A stretch of 64,000 nt of DNA from Corbicula japonica (lineage: Eukaryota; Mollusca; Bivalvia; Venerida; Cyrenidae): assembly GCA_038501625.1 (NCBI GenBank), contig JAZAYU010001122.1, positions 1 through 64,000 of the forward strand, written 5' to 3'. How positions within the stretch are numbered: the stretch's first letter is position 1; every line of letters starts with the position of its first letter. Below the pieces are notes generated by a model. It was not told the DNA's origin. It saw only the letters and a program-made list of their open reading frames with translations, and ran no database searches. The position numbers and the translations under genes were made by a program. Shown piece after piece: positions 49,701 to 61,700 of this stretch.

Positions 49701-52700
49701 AACAGTTAAAAATCAACTAAAAAAGTCAAATCGGTGTTGTCTACCAACATTCACAAAATTGACCAAATATTTCAGTTACAAGCTTTGGAATTTCCTTATT
49801 GGGTAGCGCATCCTGGTTATCTGCTAATTACTTTGTCCAAGATCAGCCGCTAAAATCACTCGCTAACTTAAGTATGCTCAAATAAACTTGGTTGAAAGTT
49901 CTATGTTGTTGAACTTTAATAAGTTTGGTTTCCCCAATATTTCAAATACAATGTAGAATTAGTTCAAGATCTGAAATCGTTAGTCATATCTTCTTTTTTG
50001 AAATTCGTGACCATATGCATGCTGCAGGATGGACGGTTAAACCCCAAATATAATTTTCTTCTTGTTTTTTACTGGGGGAGGACCTAAGGCCACCTTACCC
50101 AAGTACTTTATTCATCCTGTTACTTTTAAAATATTTCTACACCCCTGACACAAGTAAAAAAAGCCAACAGGCAAGGGTGATAATCAATAAATTTGAGGCA
50201 TAAACGGTCATTGTATACGAGGGCGCGATATTAATATCGCATTTTCGCATCATACTTTAGCAATCTCGCATCGTGTTTTCGCGTTTTCGTGGTCTCGCTG
50301 TCCTGAGACCATTTAAATCGAAAACACAATGCGAGTATGCAAAACAGCGATGCGAGGTTAATATCGCATTCTCACATTGTCCTTCGTGTTTTTGCGTTTT
50401 CGTGGTCTCGCCCTAGAGGTCGAACATGCAAAGCAACTATGGCCCTAAAGGAACACCGTAGGTAAAAATATTAGGCCAGTTATGTCAACGATTTTGATTG
50501 TTGGTTAACATCCGATAAATTAACTGTAAGAATAGCATTATTGCTAAAAGGTTTATCCGCCGACTTGCTGGCCCAAAGATCTTAATAAACCATTGGTGAT
50601 TCAATGAAATTTGCGACATCAAATTAAAATCAATGTTATGAATGCGTGTTTCATAAATAGGACCTATTCTTGTTTAAAACGATCAGTGTTAGAACATGTG
50701 TTTAGGAGGCAGTAACGAGTTTATAGCCATAGATGCGAATTGGCCCCGGTCAAATTTAAAGATAAGAGGTAAGTGGGCAAACTGTAAGCTTCATGGCACT
50801 TTAAAATGTTTTTAGATGCTATTTTTGCAGTTTCACATGTGAGGCAGGTGCTTGGAAATGCGAAACTAATATATTTCTGGCTCTACCTTCAGTTTAGCTT
50901 GCAATTCTCAAGGGGCATAAAAACAAGTGTGAGTAGTGCAAAATCTTGGTTGTTATGGTATATTTTGGGTATGATTTAATGAGACAGCAAGGATTTTACC
51001 ATGTGTGAGTGGCAAGCATTTATGTTGGTTGTTGGCAATAAGAAAGCTGTGAACTGATGAATGTTTGAAATTTTGCCTCGTCTGCCGACCAGTTTTCGCG
51101 ACCAGAATTTGAAAGTTAAGAGTGCTTAAAAATCAACTGATATGTTTTGAATATAACTTTGCTTTGTTTTCATAAACTGAATGTCATTGTGATGTCAGTT
51201 ATGTGCCCTTTCTGTTTCAGGTATGCGCTAGTAGGGAGCAAGTGGACTTGTCCTGTCGGCTGTGATTCTTCGGTTTTGCGATATATCAAAATAACCGTTT
51301 ACTGCCGCCTTAATTCTACCATGTCCTCTAATAATATAATTAAACCGAAACTTAAAACAATAACTTAATAATGTATCTCGAGTTTATATAGATTGATCAA
51401 TACATGCATTTTACGATATTCGACTTGAGATGAAGATTTGTTACTTTAAAAATTTTTATTTATTATTTTTATTAAATTATTTTAATTCAGTTTTATTCCC
51501 ATTTATATTACATTTTCGGGATCGATTATCATTAAACGTTAATTTGTCCAAACAACTATAATAACCTATCACAAGGTGGCGTTTCGGGATTGGTCTTTGG
51601 TCTTTAGTAACTAATTATAAGCTGGAATTTCGAGCCTGGTCTCCGGTCTAAAGTAACTAATCAATCACAAGTTGGAGTTTCGAGCCTTGTTTCCGGTTTA
51701 AAGTATCTACTTAATCACAAGCTGGACTTTCGAGCGTGGTGTCCGGTCTAAAGAAAGTAATCAATCACAAGGTTGCGTTTTCCACCCTGGTCTGCGGTCT
51801 TCGGTATCCGGTCTTCGAGCATAAAGTGTTTCGTGATACTAGGGCCTGGTCTCGGATCTGAAGCAACTAACCATTCCATGGCTGGAGTTCTAAGAACGGT
51901 CGCCGAACAGAAATAACTTACTATTATTAAATACAAGTTTGACTTTGAAACGGGTCTCCGATAACAGGTAACCAATCACAAGCTAGAGTTTCGAAACTGG
52001 TCGCCGATATGAAGCAACTCACCATTCACAAGCTGGAGTTTCGAGACTGGTCTGAGATCTGAAACAACGAATCAATCAAAAGCTGGAGTTTCTATACTGG
52101 TCACCGGTCTGAAGCCACTAACCAATCACAAGCTGGAGTTTCGGTACTGGTCATCGATCTGAAGCAACTAACCAATCACAAGCTGGAGTTTCGATACTGG
52201 TCATCGATCTGAAGCAACTAACCAATCACAAGCTGGAGTTTCGATACTGGTCATCGATCTGAAGCAACTAACCAATCACAAGCTGGAGTTTCAATACTGG
52301 TCACCGATCTGAAGCAACTTACCATTCACAAGCTTGAATTTCGAGACTGGTCTGAGATCTGATGCAACTTACCAATCGCAAGCTTGAATTTCGAGACTGG
52401 TATGCGATCTGAAGCAACTAACCAATCACAAGATGTAGTTTCGAGACTGGTCATCAATTTGAAGCAACTAACCAATCAAGCTGGAGTTTCGAGACCGGTC
52501 TGATATCTAATGCAACTAACCAAACCACAAGCTGGAGTTTCGAGATCGGTCTCAGATCTGATGCAACTAACCAAAACACATGCTAGAGTTTCGAGACCGG
52601 TCTGAGATCTGATGCATCTAACCAAAACACATGCTAGAGTTTCGAGACCGGTCTGAGATCTGATGCATCTAACCAAAACACATGCTAGAGTTTCGAGACC

Positions 52701-55700
52701 GGTCTGAGATCTGATGCATCTAACCAAAACACATGCTAGAGTTTCGAGACCGGTCTTAGATCTGATGCATCTAACCAACACAAAGACTGGCGTTTCGAGA
52801 ATGGTCTCAGACGTGAAGAACCTATAGAACAAATCATAAGCAAGGAGCATCGAGACCAGTCCAAACATTCCAAAACAGTTTAATGTTTCGATTCAATAAT
52901 GCAAACCCTTAGCTAACCATGATATTAAGAAAATAAATAATATATTAAAACAAATCGTTCTTAGTCTTGCAAAAAGAGTAAAGATATTTTTAATAAAACA
53001 TTTATGCGATGTTGTATTCATTATAAACTGTTAAAATAATTAAAAATCGCATATAACGCAAAGCTTTTGTAGATATCGTTGCTGAAGCACAGATGGATGA
53101 ACAAACAAAAGGAATGATATATTGGATTATAAAATGCTTTTTAGTTAGGACAACCAAATGTCAAGACTTCAATTTTCTTTCGCTCATTTTCAGATTCTTA
53201 GATCAGACTTTTAGCGCGTGTAAAAGCTCACAGACAGTTGTAATAAAATGATTTCATTTACCACCTTACTACTTTATATTGACTCTCTCATTTGTGTAAA
53301 TACTGAGTTGTGTTCGATCCGGGGCTCGGCAGCGTGGGCAGTTATATGCATTTTCATTACTGCCCATGAAAAGGCTCAATCAAACCGAGCCTGTAACATT
53401 TTCATATATGCCGTACTCGGTGGCTTTCAAAATTCCCCTGTCATCTATTTGTAATGATAAACAATTTTGTTTGTAAAAATGATACATTTTGAAGCTATTT
53501 TGACTTTTTAACAGAAAGTTGAATCGGAAAAAGATGCCCTAAAAATTTCTAAAACTGATGATAATATTTAACAAAATCGCTCGAATGCATTTAAGAAAAA
53601 GCACTTCAGGAGTAGTATGTTTCCCAATTTGTCAAACAGTATCTTTTAGGTAATCAGTGTGCTTTAGTTTTAATAGTTTCTGCGTATGTTCAATAGCTGA
53701 TACATGGTTTCCGAAACTGAATATTATGAAAACATGTGTGTATTATTTTCCGCTGTAATATAACGTCAATACAACAGAAACAAATTGTTTAGGGCAGGGC
53801 CAAAGTGTGTAGGGCAGGGCAAAATGTGTAGGGCAGAAACAAAATGTATAGGGCAGGGACACAATGTATAGGGCAGGGACAAAATGTGAAGGACGGACAA
53901 AATGTGTAGGACAGGGACAAAATATGTAGGGCAGGGACAAAATTTGTAGGGCAATGACAAAATGAGTAGGACAGGGACAAAATATGTAGGGCAGGGACAA
54001 AATGGGTTGGGAAGGGACAAAATGTGTAGGGCAGGAACGAAATGTGTAAGGCAGGGACATAATGATGCAATTCCAGAACATTTTCGACATGTTATCTTTG
54101 AATACGTTGTATTGCCTATCGCAACGTGCGTTTTGCGGCGGTGAAGAGATGTAGGCTGTTACGGCTGATATACACAAACAGAAGAACGCTCATTTTGAAA
54201 GCTTAAGGGCCTACCACACTCCTCCCAAGCACGTTCATCGATAAAAATAAAATTATCAAAATCTGAATAATAGCAAAATGCCGTTAAAGGGATTGCCACA
54301 CTCCTCCCAACTTCGTTAATTGATAAAAAAGATAATTATCAAAATCTCAATAATGGCCAAATGCCGTTCAAGATACATTAATAACATACATTTGTGCAAA
54401 GTTTCATTTTTATTTTGATAATTTTCTATTTATCGATGAACGTGCTTGGGAGGAGTGTAGTAAGCCCTTAAGTAAACTTTTACAGCATTAAATATCATAT
54501 GCGCTGCTCCTGTCGAACGTTTTTACAGTTAATGGTTCTCAAAAGAAAGTGTGCACATGGCTCATTAACTGCTTTTCTTAATGCCTAAATATTTGGTATA
54601 AAAATTGTGATTAGATCATTTTAGTTCTATAGTTAAACTATTAACGATATATTCTCCACTTTGATACCGCATATTTAGGCATTAAAATGCAGTTAATGAA
54701 AAATAACCAAAAATATAAGAGAAGTTCCCACATTATTTTGGAATACAGTAGATGTATTACAGTTTTAACATAATAAAATAGTTTTAGGTTGAAGGTGAAC
54801 AATCTTCGCACGATTTGCTAATTACAAATGTATTTGGCATACAATGTGTTTCAAACAGTTCTTTAATGTACAAATGCCGCATCGCTAGACTGATAAAGCA
54901 CTCAAAAATTACAATACTGCCACAGATGGGTAGATCCAGATCAAATTTCACATTCTTGCTGTTCTATCAGGGTTTACACTGTTCTCTCATTGATTTGTAA
55001 TATTAAGAACCAAATAGAAAGAGTGTGTATACTACAACCTTAAAGTGCTGTTTTCTAAACCGGACGCGAAACCAGTTGATCATTTTTTCTTGGGAGCGAT
55101 ATTTCACAGCCTATCATTAACACCAATTTGCATACTGTGGTATCATTTAATTTCGCGGGGATGAAATTTCGCGCAAAAAGACATAAACGATATTTTCGCG
55201 CGGTCATAAATTCGCGCAATTGTATAAGACTAAATATTTAAGGTTTTGATTTCGACAGGCTTTGATTTTGCGCTTTTGCAAAAGCGCGCAATACGAGAAA
55301 ATTAAAACACCGCGAAATATAATGATACCACAGTAGTTACGCTCTCTGCCGAGCACGAAAGAATAAAACATTGAGATACCTTACATTCCTTTGTTTTGTG
55401 TAGCATTTCCATGGTTATAGATAGATAGATTTATTTCAACATAAAATGGTTTGCACAGATATATTGTAAAGATCTCAATATTAAATATTAAAATAATTAA
55501 CTGACAATAAGACGGTATTCAAAGATCGGCATTTAGTGAACTTGTATCTCGAGATCATCAAACATTGACCGGAGAGGCCATTATCAAATGTTTAGCTTTT
55601 GATTGATTGAAATTGAGATGAGGCTCTAAATGAACCAATCAAAAGGCTGAGTTTTAAGAACGATGTTTAATCTTAGTTCACTGCGATGGCACTTGGCCAG

Positions 55701-58700
55701 TCTATAATATCCTAGACTGCTATACGTTTGCTTATTTCGACAAAATTAAGAAAGCAAATGTTAAAACTGTACGACATTATTAACTGATTTTCCTTTACTC
55801 ATTAAATTACTCATATCTGTCGGCGTTAGTCTGTCTAAGATTACTTTTGATCTAGTTTTTCGACCAATGAAAAGCTGTAAATAAAACTTATTATATAGCG
55901 GTAAAATCAACAAGATTATTTCGATTGGTTGTTAGTGGGTGTTGTTTACGATTAACGTAACGATTTTATATTGTGCGTAAGTATTTACCTGGCACTTACA
56001 TGTTCGGGCATTTTCGTTTTTAAAAGCGATAATTGTATCGGAGAAAAACATATTTACGGTATAAATAACCAGTAAAGTCAATTGATGGCTTTAATACGAT
56101 TTTATATGGAATATTCATGGGTGTCAAGTAAATACTTGCGTATAATACACAGTTTAAAACGAAAGAGAAGTGCGTGTATTTCTATAGCCTGGTACCAGCT
56201 AGATGGTTTATTAAAGAAAACACTGAAATACTTATCATCTCCTTTTTTATTCATTGCATATCAATAAGGTACCTGCAGGAGTTGCTCTTTTTTGGAGGTA
56301 TTGATGATTATTGTATTAGTGACATGAGAATATATAACAGAACATAGGGACGGGAGACAGTCTAGTATGTCTAGTTCTTACTGGTTCCTTTCTAGTTCCT
56401 TGGATGCTGATTGCTAATTTCAAGTCCATAAACACAAATGGTTTGGTGTAGTGGTTATCTTACTCGCATCACAAGCTTAGGCACCGGGTTCAATACACAA
56501 ATGGTTTGGTGTAGTGGTTATCTTACTCGCATCACAAGCTTAGGCACCGGGTTCAATACACAAATGGTTTGGTGTAGTGGTTATCTTACTCTCATCACAA
56601 GCTTAGGCACCGGGTTCAATACACAAATGGTTTGGTGTAGTGGTTATCTTACTCGCATCACAAGCTTAGGCACCGGGTTCAATACACAAATGGTTTGGTG
56701 TAGTGGTTATCTTACTCGCATCACAAGCTTAGGCACCGGGTTCAATACACAAATGGTTTGGTGTAGTGGTTATCTTACTCGCATCACAAGCTTAGGCACC
56801 GGGTTCAATACACAAATGGTTTGGTGTAGTGGTTATCTTACTCGCATCACAAGCTTAGGCACCGGGTTCAATACGCAAGAGGGACACCTTAACGTTTATT
56901 AAAGTTAATTAACGTTTAAGTTGGTAGATATATTAAGGATATTTATTCATCTTGTCAATGAGTTCTAACTCTACAAGAGGTATTTTATTGAAACCGAATC
57001 AATTTAGATCAAGACTTGATGTCAGACATTGCTTCTTTAATCTACGTATTATCACCGAAATTGTTGCAAGAGCTTCAACATTTTTTGGACAGACATTTCA
57101 ATGAATGTATGTGGTTTCTATGACTAGGTCGCTTGATCCCTAGGCTAGGCCATATTAAGAAGCTAGTGATCGTTTGTCAACAGCTACATTTGTATAACAA
57201 GTAAAATAAAATTACTAAACTGTAATATATTTCTTCCTTTCTTATTTCTATAACAACCGTTTCCATCAACGCATTTTTTAAGATATCTCTTGTTTATTAT
57301 TAAAACGTTGTGTTTTTTGCAAACCGAAAGAAAGTAGTAGCTGTTTTAACAGTTTGGATTGATAATTTATTTGATTTTCATGATATTTCTATAGAACGCA
57401 TGATTGAAGGCTGAGAGTGGACTGGTCAAGTACCTGTGTATGTGTTATACATGTATGATATTGGTACCCAATTTACAACATTTAGTGTTCTTGCACCAAC
57501 GTATCTGAATAAATGAATTCTGCAATACATTCCATACACTCACAGTAATATAATATTGACGTCGCTTTGCTAAAACGTCACTTATCTCTGCAATCACCCT
57601 GAATGAATATCATAATTATGCGAATACTACGGAACTGGAGAGATCATCAAATTGTCGCAATTATGGCATCATTCATCCGATTATTTCTGAATACATTACT
57701 AGAATTTAAAGAAATATATTATTCATTAAAAATCTTTAAAAGTTATAAAAAAACACACCTAAAATGCAATAACCGCAATCTATATCCGGGTACTTGCCTT
57801 GCTAAACAGACAACTATTATTGCCCACTTATCAATAAACTAAAACTACTATATTAAATAAATTAAACTTCAAACAATCCAGTTATTCAAAAATGACTGTT
57901 ATTTGGTCGAATATTTTAAAGCGTGTCCGAATTACTGGTCTATTTTATCAAAATATTTTTTTCTTTTGAAAAGGATGCTACACATTTATCATAGAGAATT
58001 GTTGGCTTTCAACTTTTCAGTCGCGTTACATGTAAGCAGATTCATTTTTGTTTGTGAGCTTTCATAGAATATTGATACCCCCTCATTGTAATTAACAAGA
58101 TCTTAAAGATTTAATAAAAAAGTTTGGAAAATCAACATTTTTATCTGTTGAGCACTTAGAAAGTTTGAGTAGTGTAGAGCTAAGAATCTTTGCTGGTGAA
58201 GTTAAAACAAAAACAAACATGTTTCATGTATTAAATGTTTTACCTTTGTATAGATGCTTATCGCTTGACTCGAGCGTTGTCTGTTCAAGTGCTTTTACTC
58301 GAAGTTCTTGCTGTAAATCTAATGTGTTCTCTCCCTTTTCCGTTCTCTCCAGCAAGGTGTAAAGCAGTTCCTGCCGACATTGTACCAGACTTGATTTGAA
58401 GCTGCAGTATGCCTTGTACCCTCGTTTTCGAACAGCTTCGATCAGCTTTCTATTTCTGTCGCTTGTTAACCGTTCCTCCTTTAGGAAACATTAATTCATA
58501 GTTTTATTTTTCTGAACAGAGGTTTAAACGCATCCTTTGTCTTCAATAAAATGTTGTTACGTAGGCGATCTAAAGCCCCATAACAGCATCGACGCATAAA
58601 CGAAGTCGACCAAGTCTGTGTAATGATTTTTAACAAATAAGCATGCCTCTCTTATGTTACACCTTTGCCGCATAAAAACAATTACAACTTATACTAGTAC

Positions 58701-61700
58701 AAAAGTGGATGATAAAGTTTAATCAACATTGTTTTTGTGTCCACTCAAACAAACTTTGAACTCGACTTTTTGAGACGTAAATTCTGACAAAGATTTTGTA
58801 AGATCGGCTTAAATGTAAACCAAACCCATTGATCTTTCTGTAAAACTTTTGAAATGACATCTAGTCGGACTAAAGGCGGGAATATATGTTACGACAACGC
58901 ACAACACCGTCATTTGGGACAATTGAACCGTCGTACGCTTGACAAGGCGCACTTTCAACGTCATTTCAAACGTTTCTAGAAAAATTAAATATACAGTAAG
59001 TGACTCCGGAAAACACTCGTTACAAGATAACGCGACATCATCACCATCATCATCATTTTCATCATCAACAACAACAACAACAGCGTCATCACCATAGTTT
59101 TTGCTGAAATATTAAATCTCTGTTTTTTTAACTTGTATAATAAATCGTCGAGTTAATAGTGTTGATGTGGCAAAAAAGCACCGTAGGAACCCACAAAATC
59201 AAATTCTGCTTTATGCGTTGAGCGTCGCTACAAGAACGTGTACGCCCTGTTTATACTGAATAATACTAAGATACATAATATAAATATTGTCATAAGGCAA
59301 AATTATGACAATTAGTTTTTAAATATAACTATGTAAGAATTAGGACATAAAATGTAAAATTTAATTATTACTTTTCAAATATATTTTCGTATATTGTTTG
59401 TTATAAAGTATTAAATAAGTCAAAGAAATTTAGATTGCAGGTGTAAGGTATTAGATTGTTACCAAGCTATATTCTAATGATAAATATCTTAAATGTAATG
59501 ATAAGTATTTTCTTCAACAAAACCATGTTAGCATTTCATCTTTAGAATAGTAAGCTGGAGTTGTTGTTCACAGTTTGTGTCAAAATAAACACAATTCCCT
59601 TCTCAATAGGAAAAGCCACTCAGGATGTTTTCATGAAATGTTACTTATTCTTTGTTAACATGATTGGTAATAATCTTAAGTTCAAACAAAGCCAAACATT
59701 GAGCAAGCTGCAAAGAGAGATCTATCATCGTTTATGATTAAGTGATTTAATCCCGTACCAAGTCAAGTCAAGTCAAGTCAAAACACGTTTATTCACTCAT
59801 GTCATTTAAATGACAAAATGAGGATTACAAAAAATTAACAGTTTCAAAGGTGGTACAAGCGTACAGAACATACTGGAATAAGTGATATACAATCTGATAT
59901 ATAATATTTTGTAAGGAATTTAACCATTAATAAAGGATGAACACGCATGCAGTACACGCTGAAAAAAAGTGATATAAAATCTGGTATATAGTAGTTTGAA
60001 CATGGAATAGGCAATGTAGATTGCAAAATACATCGGAGTGTCAAAATGATACCAACAGATTTTGTTTTGCATTTTAAGTAAACAGTAACATATTATCTTA
60101 ACATAATACGCAATTCGTGCACAATATATGTCTACATATGTGTATGATATTTCGTCGTTATATTTCATGCAAAATTATTTTGACAAACTTGCAGAGATTT
60201 AAATATTCTATTCTATTTCGTGTGTTAAATAACTGATTCATTTTAAATGTATTAGGTCTTTGATAAAAGTATCTCTCAATGTACATTTTACGCTTATTTT
60301 CGAAAAAAGGACACTGGAATAGATAATGGAATTCGTCACCCAACTGATTTTGGCACTTGCTACAGTATCTAAGGTTATAGTCTATTCTTGACCAGCTACC
60401 CGTTTCGACTGGAAGTCTATGGTTTCTGGTCCTGAATCTTATCATGTAAAAAAGATAGGATTTCGGTGTTTCACTTTAATATTTTTCTATTCCAAAGTTA
60501 TGTTTAAGAATTTTATAAGTTAAACATTTATTAGTTTGATCGATTAGAGATGCCCAGTCATTTATAAAAAGATCCTTAAGTTTTTGTCTCACTGCTAATT
60601 TCAGCCACTTATGATTAGGAAAAGAGTGAGACTCCCAAATATTGATATAACCTGTTTTTATAAAAATAGATTTTACAGTATGTATCCAAGGAAAGCGTAA
60701 TTTTAAATTGTTTCCATGTAATTCTCGAGCTAAATTGTACACGTATTGATAAATAACAGTTGATAGTTTACTTGATTGCAAATTATCTCAAATACATATT
60801 CTAGACCAAAAAGAAATAATTCTTTCTTCGACATCGATACTCAACGGATAGCAACCAGTTTCTCCGTAAACCATACTTTTTGGAGTTGAACGTTTCATTT
60901 TGAGAATATATTTTAAGAATCGTAATAGTACTCTTTCGAGAATATCGATTTTGCCAAATCCCCATATTTCGGCACCAAAAAGAAGAATAGGTTAAATTGT
61001 TTTCTTGAACAGGTCAAATTGTAAATCGATTGGTAATTCGAGTCTATTAATATTTCTTATTAAACTGTACATGGCTCTTGTTGCTTGTGTTGCTAAGTGC
61101 TTCTTTGTAGTTAAGAAGGAACCGTTTCTTGTAAATATAACACCAAGATACTTAAATTCGTTTACTATTTCTATTTGATCATTTTTAAAAAAGAATCTAT
61201 AATTAGTAGATTGTCTACCTTTACTGAAAATTACTATTTTTGTTTTAGAGAGATTAACAGTTAGTTTCCAGCTGTCGCAATACTGCTCGTAAGCATTTAA
61301 TGCAGTTTTGAAAATCTTGTTCGTGTTCAGATAATATAACCGTATCATCCGCGTAAAGTAATATGTACATTTTAAGAAAATTTTGTAAGTCATCGTAAAT
61401 CTTAACCCCTTGTATATTGTAGATTTCAGCAAAATAGGTATGTAAGTCATTTAGAAAGATAGAAAATAAAAGGGGAGATAAATTTTCCCCTTGACGAACA
61501 CCGATATTGCTAATGAAAAAATTAGAATATGTAGAGTTCAATTTAACACAGGATTTGATATTTTTGTACATGTTCATAATAACATTTAAGCATTTGCCAT
61601 TTATATTATTTTGAATGAGCTTTTCCCAGAGTCCCTCCCTCCAAACCGTGTCAAACGCTTGTGTACCCGTGAAGTATGTATATAAGGCCGGGCGGAATCA

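Larger units (their letters stand above)
49103..58243 (-). other. gene B intron 2, 9.1 kb, repeat-rich
   Basis: No further exon recognised. It carries minisatellites at 51.6-52.9 and 53.8-54.1 kb, three MITEs between 54.2 and 55.4 kb, a tRNA-like tandem array at 56.4-56.9 kb and a GATGCGAGG-rich patch at 50.2-50.4 kb. Positions 49.2-50.2 and 56.9-58.2 kb show nothing I can name. Confidence 0.55.

Noticed and set aside
52476..52868. 130-codon frame with repeating LVRCIRSQTGLETLACV
   Set aside because: Product of the 51-bp minisatellite.
53743..54177. 144-codon Cys/Pro-rich frame
   Set aside because: All three minus frames are open over the 20-bp minisatellite, which is diagnostic of a repeat and not of a protein.
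56438..56902. 154-codon open frame with a perfect 21-residue repeat
   Set aside because: It is the 63-bp tRNA-like array read in frame; no start context, no domain, no flanking exon.
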